DNA of 64,000 nt from Rhizobiaceae bacterium (GTDB lineage: Bacteria; Pseudomonadota; Alphaproteobacteria; Rhizobiales; Rhizobiaceae). The stretch spans positions 122,219-186,218 of the forward strand of contig JARGOF010000003.1 in assembly GCA_029212415.1 (NCBI GenBank), written 5' to 3'. Position numbers and translations under genes: made by a program. Positions within the stretch are counted from its first letter, which is position 1; each line of letters begins with the position of its first letter. This document shows positions 45,514-53,341 of this stretch, in pieces. A model generated the notes under the pieces. The model saw nothing but the letters and a program-made list of their open reading frames with translations. It was not told the origin of the DNA and did no database searches.

Positions 45514-46341
45514 CTACTTGCCAGGTGCGCCAGTGTTTTCTTCCCGCATGTTTCTGACCATGAGATGGGCATAGAGGCTGGGTGAAAGGCGGCTTATCAG
45601 CCATGCGAGCCTTGCCACACGCCCCACCAGAATGCGCGTCTTCTTCTTGCGCAGACCGTTGAGGATGATGCGCGCTGCATCGCCGGCATTCATGTGATCG
45701 ACACCGTCTGTTGCCGATCCCGGACGTTCGGTGCCGTCGGTGGTCACCCCCGGTCGGTTGATGTTGGTTCCGATGAAGGAGGGCGCTGCGATGCAGACGC
45801 GCACATTGTGCCGGGCTTCTTCTGCGCGCAATGATCCAAAGAAGCCCTCCATGGCGTGTTTGCTGGCCGCATAGGCCGTTCGCTTGACCAGCGGTGCAAA
45901 CCCGGCAACGGAAGATATGGCAAGATGGGTGCCGCGACTTTGACGCAGGGGCTGCAGAAAATGCGATGCAACGTCGACGGCCCCGAAATAATTGATATTC
46001 ATCACCCGTTCGTGGGTTTCTCTGGCAAGATCGGAGAACTGAGAAATCTGTGTTACGCCTGCGTTGTATATGACGAGATCCACCGACGGCCTTTCATCGC
46101 AGATGCGTGTGCAGGTCGCCGCCACTTGCTCTCTATCGGTCAGATCGCAGGCAAAGGCAGCCAACAGGTTGGGGTCATCGACAGCATCCACGGCAGATTG
46201 AAGTTCCGAACCGGGCAGATCAATGATGGCGACGAACCAGCCGTCGTCTATCAGAGCCTTTGTCAAAGCTCTGCCAAGGCCACCGGCACCGCCGGTTATA
46301 ACGGCTGTTCTTCTGGTCAAAGTCCGGCACTCCTGCGCCAT
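45514..46341 (-). CDS. Short-chain dehydrogenase/reductase
   Basis: This 275-residue SDR has the NAD(P) motif VITGGAGGLGRAL, the NAG segment VIYNAGVTQ, catalytic Ser (ISSVAGFAPL) and YAASKHAMEGF (YxxxK). The tail is extended by about 35 residues that include a hydrophobic stretch (VARLAWLISRLSPSLYAHLMV), as in SDRs linked to steroid or long-chain substrates. It overlaps the upstream epimerase-type gene by 25 bases and ends the FMO operon. The substrate is unknown; a ketone or alcohol intermediate of the same pathway is likely. Confidence 0.8.
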   Translation of the reverse strand: MAQECRTLTRRTAVITGGAGGLGRALTKALIDDGWFVAIIDLPGSELQSAVDAVDDPNLLAAFACDLTDREQVAATCTRICDERPSVDLVIYNAGVTQISQFSDLARETHERVMNINYFGAVDVASHFLQPLRQSRGTHLAISSVAGFAPLVKRTAYAASKHAMEGFFGSLRAEEARHNVRVCIAAPSFIGTNINRPGVTTDGTERPGSATDGVDHMNAGDAARIILNGLRKKKTRILVGRVARLAWLISRLSPSLYAHLMVRNMREENTGAPGK

Positions 46342-47255
46342 AGGTCAAATGTCTCGGCGCTGGTTTTTTCCGGCGTATAGCCGAATTCCTGTTTCAGCTT
46401 TGTATTGTCCAGAACCGGCCTGTATTGCAGGAACCGGACCTGCTGTGGCCCATAGCGCGATAAACCCAGCGGATGGGCGAGGGCGAGGGCGGCTTTCAGC
46501 AAAAATGCGGGCAGGCGCATCACCGGCTTGTGCAGCACATCGGCAATTTGCGTGATGCCCATGGCGCCATCACCGGCAACGTTGAATATGCCGGCGGGAC
46601 CGGCCGTGGCCGCGCGAACAAGGATACGTGCCAGATCCTGTGTCCAGATAAAGACGAAGGGGCTTTCATGACCGGAGATTGCCAGAAGGCGTTTGCGGTG
46701 AAACAGCGCGGTGATCTGGTTTTCCATGCCAGCGCCGAGGACCGTGCCCACCCGCAGGACAACCTGCTGCAGAAAGGGCGCTTGCCGCCGCGTTTTCTCC
46801 AGCATTTCCTCGACCAGACGCTTGTGGTGGGCATAGGCAAATTCCATGTTGCCGCGCACCGCGTCTGTTTCGCTTAAAGGCACGGGATTGTCCGCATGAT
46901 AGCCATAGGCTGCTCCGGAACTGGTGACCACCAGTCGTTCAACGCCATGGGCGATGGAGGCGTCGATGATGTTTTGGGTGCCGGTGACATCGACCGCATA
47001 TTCAAACGCTCTGGTCGAACCCTTTGGCGGCGAGACAATGGATGCCAGATGCACGATGACCTGCGGACGCGCCTCGGCAATGACCTGATCGACGGTGGCG
47101 TTGCGCACATCCAGCGGCCGGTAGCTGCAATTGTCAGGCAGGTCCTGCAACGCCCTGATATCCGTCGCGATGATCTCGTGGTCCGTTCCGCCGAGTTCGC
47201 GCAGCAGGGCCTGGCCCACAGCGCCTCCAGCGCCGGTGATCAAAATCCGTGTCAT
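46317..47255 (-). CDS. NAD-dependent epimerase/dehydratase-family protein (extended SDR)
   Basis: This 312-residue extended SDR has ILITGAGGAVGQALL (nucleotide motif), VTSSGAAYGYH, and YAHHKRLVEEML with the YxxxK catalytic pair. The ATG at 47255 overlaps the stop of the BASS transporter gene (ATGA), which supports this start over one 60 bases upstream. Members of this group include 3-beta-hydroxysteroid dehydrogenase-like and sugar epimerase-like enzymes. The neighbours (FMO, BASS transporter, SDR) favour oxidation or reduction of a hydrophobic alicyclic compound rather than a sugar nucleotide. Confidence 0.75.
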   Translation of the reverse strand: MTRILITGAGGAVGQALLRELGGTDHEIIATDIRALQDLPDNCSYRPLDVRNATVDQVIAEARPQVIVHLASIVSPPKGSTRAFEYAVDVTGTQNIIDASIAHGVERLVVTSSGAAYGYHADNPVPLSETDAVRGNMEFAYAHHKRLVEEMLEKTRRQAPFLQQVVLRVGTVLGAGMENQITALFHRKRLLAISGHESPFVFIWTQDLARILVRAATAGPAGIFNVAGDGAMGITQIADVLHKPVMRLPAFLLKAALALAHPLGLSRYGPQQVRFLQYRPVLDNTKLKQEFGYTPEKTSAETFDLWRRSAGL

Positions 47256-48154
47256 CGCGCTGCCTTTGTCCGGGACATGAAGCTGGCCAGTGCAATGCCG
47301 GTAATGGCGTGCCATATGCCCCAGAAGGCCGCCACAACGGCCATGCCGCCAAGGCCGCCGAAAAAGGTGAAAATCAGGATCAACCCGAGGCCGGAGTTCT
47401 GAATGCCGGTTTCAATGGTGATGGCCCGCCGGTCATAGGGACTGACACCGGCCAGTGTTGCGGTCACAAAGCCGCCGCCCAATGCCAGGCCATTGTGAAT
47501 GAAGACCAGCAGGGCCACCATACCGGCATAGGCCAGGAAGAAATTCCAGTTGGCTGCCAGTGCCAGAACGATAAAGGCCAGGAATATGGCCATGGAAAGC
47601 CATTGCATGGGTTTGCGAATGCGTGTTGCGAAGCCGGGTCGATAGGTGTTGAGCAATATGCCAAGACAAAGTGGGAGGAAGAGCATCAGCCCGAGGGTTA
47701 TCGCCACCTGAACCGGATCAATGGATGTCTGTTTCAATATCGCATTGGTGGGCCCGTAAAGACTGCTCCAAAAGGCAATGTTGAAGGGGGTCAGAGCCAA
47801 GGCGGCCACGGTTGCAAAGGCGGTCATGGACACCGACAGCGCCGTATTGCCGCCGGCCCGGTGGGTGATGAAATTGGAAATATTGCCGCCCGGGCAGGCG
47901 GCTACCAAAATCAGCCCCAGCGCTATGCTGGCGCGGGGCTGCAGCACAAGGATCATCAGGAAGGTCAGGACAGGCAGGACGATGAATTGTGATGCCAGGC
48001 CCACAAGCAAGGGCTTGGGCGCTCTGGAAAGCGTACGGAAGTCCGCCAGGCGCAGGTCCAGCGCAATGGAAAACATCACCACAGCCAGAATAGCGTTGAG
48101 AAGGGTCAGCGATGCCGGGCTGAAATTCAGCAGAATGCCATCGATATCGTTCAT
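47252..48154 (-). CDS. Bile acid:sodium symporter (BASS) family transporter
   Basis: This 300-residue membrane protein has about nine to ten segments and the BASS signature near the crossover helix: LVAACPGGNISNFITHRAGGNTALSVSMTAF and, in the second half, AITIETGIQNSGLGLIL. The paired ACPGGxxSN and ExGxQN motifs build the Na+ sites. BASS proteins take up bile acids, pyruvate, pantoate or other organic anions with Na+. It lies 4 bases after the FMO gene in a leftward operon, so it is likely to import the FMO pathway substrate. Confidence 0.83.
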   Translation of the reverse strand: MNDIDGILLNFSPASLTLLNAILAVVMFSIALDLRLADFRTLSRAPKPLLVGLASQFIVLPVLTFLMILVLQPRASIALGLILVAACPGGNISNFITHRAGGNTALSVSMTAFATVAALALTPFNIAFWSSLYGPTNAILKQTSIDPVQVAITLGLMLFLPLCLGILLNTYRPGFATRIRKPMQWLSMAIFLAFIVLALAANWNFFLAYAGMVALLVFIHNGLALGGGFVTATLAGVSPYDRRAITIETGIQNSGLGLILIFTFFGGLGGMAVVAAFWGIWHAITGIALASFMSRTKAAR

Positions 48155-48158
48155 GCTG

Positions 48159-49502
48159 TCACCCCGTCAGTTGTCTGGTTTTTGCTGCGATCGATTTTCT
48201 GTAGGTGGCCTTGTCGACATAATAGGCCATGCGCGGCACATCCAGGTAATCCATGCCGCCGGTTTGCCGTTCGAAGCCGGCAGCCTTTTCCGCTTTCAGC
48301 GCCAGTGCGCCGGCCGTTCCGCGTTTCAAGCCGCCCAGATAGCGCGCCACCATTTCAGCCTGTTCATGGCGTCCCTGCCAGCCGAGACCGGAGGCCTCGA
48401 CCATGCCCATGACGAACAGGTCATCGCGGTCAGGGTGCATGCAGTTCAAATACAGATGCGGTGCATCCCCGCGACAGTTCAACAGGGCATTGTCGATAAA
48501 GGGGTAGTGCAGCCGGTAACCGGTTGCCGCCAGTATCATGTCGTATTCCCCGGAACTTCCGTCCTTGAAATGCACAAGCTTGCCTTCAAGTCGGGAAATG
48601 TCCGGTCGGACCTTGATATCGCCATGACCGGCGTGAAACAGAATGAGGGAATTGACCACCGGGTGGGACTGGTAGAGCAGGTATTCGGGTTTTGGAAATC
48701 CGTATTTCTGCGGATCGCCGACGAACCATTTGAGGATCATCGTATCGATTTTCCGCTTCAGCCACATGGGCAAACCGTTGGTCTTGCCCAGGGTGTCGGC
48801 CGGTTTGCCAAATATGTATTTGGGCACAAAGTGATAGCCGCGCCGCACGGATATGTCGCAGCTGACCCCATGGTGGATGGCGTCGACAGCAATATCGCAG
48901 CCCGAATTGCCTGCGCCGACCACCAGAACGCGTTTGCCGGTAAACTGGGTGGGTTTGCGATAGGCGCTGGAATGAATGAGCTCCCCGGAGAATGTGCCGG
49001 GAAATTTCGGCATATTCGGTTCTGAAAGCGTGCCATTGGCGATCAGGACACCGGCATAGGTGCCTTCAAAAAGCCTTCCAGCATCGTCCCGCCAGCGAAT
49101 GCGCCAGCCTTCACCATCGCCACCCAGGGGGACCGTTTCAATGACGTGCGTGTTGAACAGAAACTTTTGGCGCAGAGCAAAGTGCTCGGCAAATTGCTTG
49201 AGATATCTGTTTATCTCTTGATGCGAAGGATATTCTGCGACGGCCGCATCCATCGGAAAGTCGGTGAATTCGGTCATGGTCTTTGAGGAAATCAGATGCG
49301 CGGTCTCATACATGGTGGAGCGCGGGCCATCGATGTCCCACAGGCCGCCCACGTCGCTGTGAATTTCGAAGCCCTGAAAGGGGATATTCTGCTCGCTCAG
49401 CGTCTTGGCGCAGGCAAGCCCCATCGGTCCTGCACCGATCAGCGCGTATTTGTCGCGTGTCTGCGATGCCGGAATCAGCTCGATCATTTCGTTCAGCGGC
49501 AC
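48159..49502 (-). CDS. Flavin-containing monooxygenase
   Basis: This 447-residue class B monooxygenase has an FAD motif YALIGAGPMGLACAKTL, the FMO fingerprint FSGELIHSSAYRKP (FxGxxxHxxxY) and the NADPH motif VLVVGAGNSGCDIAVDA. Such enzymes oxygenate N or S atoms or carry out Baeyer-Villiger reactions on ketones, using NADPH and O2. It is the first gene of a leftward operon with a BASS transporter and two SDRs, divergent from a TetR gene. Together these suggest oxidation of an alicyclic or steroid-like ketone; other soft nucleophiles cannot be excluded. Confidence 0.83.
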   Translation of the reverse strand: MPLNEMIELIPASQTRDKYALIGAGPMGLACAKTLSEQNIPFQGFEIHSDVGGLWDIDGPRSTMYETAHLISSKTMTEFTDFPMDAAVAEYPSHQEINRYLKQFAEHFALRQKFLFNTHVIETVPLGGDGEGWRIRWRDDAGRLFEGTYAGVLIANGTLSEPNMPKFPGTFSGELIHSSAYRKPTQFTGKRVLVVGAGNSGCDIAVDAIHHGVSCDISVRRGYHFVPKYIFGKPADTLGKTNGLPMWLKRKIDTMILKWFVGDPQKYGFPKPEYLLYQSHPVVNSLILFHAGHGDIKVRPDISRLEGKLVHFKDGSSGEYDMILAATGYRLHYPFIDNALLNCRGDAPHLYLNCMHPDRDDLFVMGMVEASGLGWQGRHEQAEMVARYLGGLKRGTAGALALKAEKAAGFERQTGGMDYLDVPRMAYYVDKATYRKSIAAKTRQLTG

Positions 49503-49542
49503 GCAAAATCCTCCCAGAACGTCCGTTGCTCTGTTTCTTAAA

Positions 49543-49558
49543 TTGAACGATCGTTAAA
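49543..49558. promoter_or_regulatory. TetR-type operator palindrome between FMO and tetR genes
   Basis: TTgAACGATCGTTaAA contains the perfect 10-bp palindrome AACGATCGTT (49546-49555) with further matching outer bases. AACGxxCGTT palindromes are characteristic of TetR-family binding sites. It lies 19 bases before the tetR start and 41 before the FMO start, suiting repression of both. Confidence 0.65.
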
Positions 49559-49576
49559 AATAGTGCAAGATGTTTT

Positions 49577-50269
49577 ATGACTATCTTGTCCACAGACAGA
49601 AAACCGCGGCAAAGGGCGCCGTCAAAAAAATCCCTGCAAACCCGCGAACGTATTCTCGATGCGGCGGAAAACCTGTTTGCGCAACGCGGTTTTGAGGGGG
49701 CCTCCATCCGCGATATTGCAGAGGCCGCGGGTGTGCCGACAGCTTTGGTCAATTTTCACGGAGGGCCAAAGGACGCGCTGTATTTTCACATTGTCGAACG
49801 GCGCGCCAAGGAATTGTCCGACAGCCGGTTGCTGGCGCTGCAAAGGGCGCGTGAGCGCAATGGTGACAGGCCTTTGGCCCTGCGCGATGTGCTGGCCTGT
49901 TTCATCATGCCCTATCTGGAAAAGGCGATGCATGAAGGTGCCCATTGGCGCGCCTATGCGCGGCTTGTGGCGCAGGTGTCTGCCGATGAGCGCTGGAAGC
50001 ACATCAGTCAGGCCTGTTTTGATCCGACGGCACAGGTGTTTGTAGAGGAATTGTCCCGGCTCTATCCACAGGCTGACAAGATGGCGGTTTCGACGGGGTT
50101 TGTCTTTTCAGTGGCGTCCATGCTGACCATGTCAACGTCACTTTGGCGGATGGAGGCTTTGGGCGATGGGGCAGGTGCTGCGGCCCTGTTCGAGGAGCGG
50201 GCGCAAATTCTGCTGCAGTTTTGCGAACATGGCCTTGATGCGACTCTCGGCAAAGCGGCTTTCAGCTGA
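49577..50269 (+). CDS. TetR/AcrR-family transcriptional regulator
   Basis: This 230-residue regulator has an N-terminal TetR helix-turn-helix (TRERILDAAENLFAQRGFEGASIRDIAEAAGVPTALVNFHGGPKDALYFHIVERR) and an all-helical ligand-binding domain with a TetR_C_33/CecR-like look (SADERWKHISQACFDPTAQVF). It is divergent from the FMO operon and shares the palindrome at 49543-49558. It probably represses that operon until its substrate is present. Confidence 0.87.
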   Translation: MTILSTDRKPRQRAPSKKSLQTRERILDAAENLFAQRGFEGASIRDIAEAAGVPTALVNFHGGPKDALYFHIVERRAKELSDSRLLALQRARERNGDRPLALRDVLACFIMPYLEKAMHEGAHWRAYARLVAQVSADERWKHISQACFDPTAQVFVEELSRLYPQADKMAVSTGFVFSVASMLTMSTSLWRMEALGDGAGAAALFEERAQILLQFCEHGLDATLGKAAFS

Positions 50270-50411
50270 AAAGCGTCGCAGCGCGGCATGAAGGAAAATT
50301 CATTGCCGCATTTGATGGCTTGCACAGGGCCTGTGAGATTTTCGGTGCCATTTATTCAGCCAATTGCGATTCCGGGTTTGTTTTTTCCCGCAAATCGCCC
50401 ATTTATGTCGC

Positions 50412-52031
50412 ATGAACATTCAACCCGACAAACAGACGAGCGGCTACAGATTGCAGGTTTTGCCGCTGCTGGGCGACATCGTGGCCAAAAGTGGTGACAC
50501 TGTCATTGCCACAAGCCGTGCAGCAAAATTGATGCACGAAACGCGATTGGCGCCCACGGTCTATTTCCCGATGGATGATGTTGTTGGTGTTTTGGGCGAG
50601 GCCAGCGGGCACCGGACCTTCTGTCCCTTCAAGGGCACGGCCAATTACTGGGATGTGGTCGTTGAAGATCGCATCATCCCCAATGGCGCATGGTCCTATA
50701 AAAATGCGCTGCCGGAAGCCAGGGAAATCGAAGGCTATGTTGGCTTCATGCCGAGCGTTCTCAGCAACCTCGAAATGGGCAGCAATGAACCGCAGCCGAT
50801 TGATGACGGGAATATTGCCGGTCCGACGGTTGACTGGATCATGCGTGGTGCTTCGTCCTGTACATCGCCGGAAGAACTGACGTCTGCCATTGGCAGAAAA
50901 TTCAATGAAGACGGCATAGCGGTATCGAGAATAAGCGTCATGATCTGGTCGCTGCATCCGATGATTGCGGCAAGGAGCTATGTGTGGACGAGAAAGGATG
51001 ACGCGGTGGTCAAATTTGCGCCATCCCACGGCATTCTTCAGGAAGCGCGTTTCCAGAACAGTCCGATACGGCACGTGACCAACGGTTTGGGAGGTGTGCG
51101 GCAGAACCTTCTCAGCCAGAACAAGGAGTTCAATTTTCCGGTGATGGATGAGCTCAGGGAGGAAGGAGCAACGGATTATGTCGCCATGCCCCTGTCGTTT
51201 TCCAATGGCCAGATCAATGTTCTCACCCTGGCATCGGATCATCCGGACGGCTTTACCACGGCCAATCTTGGCCTTGTCTTCGAATGTGTATCGATGATCA
51301 GCCGGCTGTACGAGGTCTTTGCATTGAGGGAAAATGCCTCGACCCTGCTGGAAACCTATCTGGGCAAGCGGACCGGCGCCCGGGTGCTGGGCGGGCAAAT
51401 CCGGCGCGGTGACGGCGATCAGATCGATGCAGCAATTCTGTTTTGCGATCTTCGTGGATCGTCACGATTGGAAGAGGAACTCGGCCGCGAAGCCTATCTG
51501 GACCTTCTCAACAGTTTCTTTGAAACAACGACCAGCATCGTGAATGGCCATGAGGGTGAAGTTCTCAAGTTCATTGGGGACGCGGTGCTGGCGATTTTTC
51601 CTGTCGGATCAGAGCGTGAGCGGGCCTGTCTGCAGGCGCTGCAATCAGCCTTTGAAATTCAGGGGGAACTGGCCAAAACGATGATAGCTGACAGCGAGGT
51701 TCCGATTGAGGGGATTATCGGCCTGGCTTTCGGCAATGTCACCTATGGCAATGTCGGCTCCAAGGAGCGCCTCGACTTCACTGTCATCGGTGCGGCGGCC
51801 AATATTGCCGCCCGGTTGAGTGATCTGGGCAAGCGCCTGGGTCATGGGATTGTTGCTTCGGGGCATTTTTCCGATTGTGGTTTTGGTGATCTGGAATCGC
51901 TCGGCGCCTTCGATCTGCACAATGTGTCGGCACCCGTGGAGGCCTATGCCCCCTCACTGGCAACGCAATTGGCAATCATGCAGGCGACCAGTACCGAGCC
52001 ATTGACGCCGCCGGTGGAACCTGCTGAATAA
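50412..52031 (+). CDS. DUF427-class III adenylate/guanylate cyclase fusion
   Basis: This 539-residue protein begins with a DUF427 domain (residues about 15-115; TVIATSRAAKLMHETRLAPTVYFPMDDV, HRTFCPFKGTANYWDV, NGAWSYKNALPEAREIEGYVGF). It continues with a GAF-like middle segment (about 140-320) and ends with a class III cyclase domain. The cyclase has the metal-binding Asp residues in FCDLRGSS and FIGDAVLAIF, the Lys in EVLKFIGD and the transition-state region VIGAAANIAARL, so it looks active. DUF427 is normally a stand-alone small protein, and its fusion here is unusual. The ATG at 50412 has a weak ribosome site; an earlier one at 50364 adds 16 residues. Adenylate versus guanylate specificity is not certain. 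Confidence 0.8.
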   Translation: MNIQPDKQTSGYRLQVLPLLGDIVAKSGDTVIATSRAAKLMHETRLAPTVYFPMDDVVGVLGEASGHRTFCPFKGTANYWDVVVEDRIIPNGAWSYKNALPEAREIEGYVGFMPSVLSNLEMGSNEPQPIDDGNIAGPTVDWIMRGASSCTSPEELTSAIGRKFNEDGIAVSRISVMIWSLHPMIAARSYVWTRKDDAVVKFAPSHGILQEARFQNSPIRHVTNGLGGVRQNLLSQNKEFNFPVMDELREEGATDYVAMPLSFSNGQINVLTLASDHPDGFTTANLGLVFECVSMISRLYEVFALRENASTLLETYLGKRTGARVLGGQIRRGDGDQIDAAILFCDLRGSSRLEEELGREAYLDLLNSFFETTTSIVNGHEGEVLKFIGDAVLAIFPVGSERERACLQALQSAFEIQGELAKTMIADSEVPIEGIIGLAFGNVTYGNVGSKERLDFTVIGAAANIAARLSDLGKRLGHGIVASGHFSDCGFGDLESLGAFDLHNVSAPVEAYAPSLATQLAIMQATSTEPLTPPVEPAE

Positions 52032-52096
52032 TCTGCATTTTGACGAAATCGCAAGGACAGGTGGAAACACCAGTCTCAGCTCTTGGGGGACACATC

Positions 52097-52864
52097 ATGG
52101 TTACACTTCCACGCACACCGTCATTCAGCCTTGAGGGGCGCAAAGCGCTCGTCACCGGTGCAACATCAGGCATTGGTCTGGGCTGCGCCGTGGCACTGGC
52201 GGAAGCGGGGGCACATGTTGTTCTGGCGGCGCGCAATGTCGAGCGCCTCAAGGATGTCCTGGCGCAGTTTTTGCAGGAGGGCTGGCAGGCCGGTATCCTG
52301 CCGCTTGATGTGGCGGACATTAAAGCGACCGCGACCCAGGTCAAGGACAAGGGTCCCTTTGATATTCTTGTCAACAGCGCGGGATTGGGCAGGCACAGTC
52401 CGGCAATTGAAACCGCATCCAGCGATTTCGACGCCGTCATGGATGTTAATCTGCGCGGTGCCTATTTCCTCACCCAGGCTGTGGCAAAGGGATTGAAGAC
52501 AGCAGGGCGCAAGGGTTCACTGATCAATGTCTCCTCGCAAATGGGGCATGTGGGCGGTGTCGACCGGGCTGTCTATTGCGCCTCCAAACACGCTGTGGAA
52601 GGCTTTACCAAGTCCATGGCCATTGAACTGGGCCGTGATGGCATAAGGGTCAATACGATCTGCCCGACATTCATTCGCACGCCAATGACAGCCCCAACCT
52701 TCGACAACCCGGAAAGGGTTGAATGGATCGAAGACAAGATCAAGCTCGGCCGTGTGGGCGAGGTCGAGGATATCATGGGTGCTGTCGTCTATCTGGCCTC
52801 AGATGCCTCTGCTCTGGTGACTGGCACCGCCTTGCTGATCGACGGCGGCTGGACGGCCGGTTGA
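52097..52864 (+). CDS. Short-chain dehydrogenase/reductase
   Basis: This 255-residue classical SDR has ALVTGATSGIGLGCAVAL (TGxxxGxG), LVNSAG (NAG variant with Ser), the catalytic Ser in NVSSQMG, YCASKHAVEGF (YxxxK) and a C-terminal SALVTGTALLIDGGWTAG ending. The ATG at 52097 has GGGGGA upstream; the frame from 52040 adds 19 residues without family support. It follows the cyclase gene by 65 bases and converges with the deaminase gene. The substrate is unknown; FabG-like or gluconate-5-dehydrogenase-like reactions are possible. Confidence 0.8.
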   Translation: MVTLPRTPSFSLEGRKALVTGATSGIGLGCAVALAEAGAHVVLAARNVERLKDVLAQFLQEGWQAGILPLDVADIKATATQVKDKGPFDILVNSAGLGRHSPAIETASSDFDAVMDVNLRGAYFLTQAVAKGLKTAGRKGSLINVSSQMGHVGGVDRAVYCASKHAVEGFTKSMAIELGRDGIRVNTICPTFIRTPMTAPTFDNPERVEWIEDKIKLGRVGEVEDIMGAVVYLASDASALVTGTALLIDGGWTAG

Positions 52865-52872
52865 GCAGGGGG

Positions 52873-53340
52873 TTACGTCTTTGCGGGCACTGTTACCAAA
52901 TCAACATCGGCTTCACGCAACAACACCTCGGAGACGTCAAAACTGTGATCCAGCGCGCCATCATGTGCCGGTTTTTCCGGGCAGATGACACAGGTTATGC
53001 CGCTTTGAATGATCGCCCTGGCGCAGTCGGCACAGGGAAACCGGTTCACATAGATCGAACATTGACCGACCGCAGTTCCCATGCGCGCCGCATTGTAAAT
53101 GGCATTGCGCTCGGCATGCTCGAACCAGAAGAATTTTTCACCCGAAGCGCGGTCAAAACGGCTGTCGTCATCGGCTTTGATGCCGCGCGGCAGACCGTTG
53201 AACCCGGTTGAGCGGATTTCCAGGTCGGAGCCGACGATAACGGCTCCAACCTTGAAATCGCGATCTTCTGTCCATTCGGACAGATGATCGCAAAGTGCGA
53301 GAAAACGCTGGTCCCATTTGGACTGTTTCTGGTCGCGCAT
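52873..53340 (-). CDS. dCMP deaminase-family (cytidine/deoxycytidylate deaminase) protein
   Basis: This 155-residue protein carries the zinc deaminase signature: HAERNAIYNAARMG (HAE with catalytic Glu) and NRFPCADCARAIIQSG (PCxxC). The N-terminal region SKWDQRFLALCDHLSEWTEDRDFKVGAVIVGSD matches the dCMP deaminase/ComEB group. These enzymes turn dCMP to dUMP or deaminate related pyrimidines. The start is one base after the stop of the aldehyde dehydrogenase gene (TGAtATG), so it is the last member of the ten-gene operon, where a nucleotide enzyme is unexpected. Confidence 0.82.
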   Translation of the reverse strand: MRDQKQSKWDQRFLALCDHLSEWTEDRDFKVGAVIVGSDLEIRSTGFNGLPRGIKADDDSRFDRASGEKFFWFEHAERNAIYNAARMGTAVGQCSIYVNRFPCADCARAIIQSGITCVICPEKPAHDGALDHSFDVSEVLLREADVDLVTVPAKT

Positions 53341-53341
53341 A

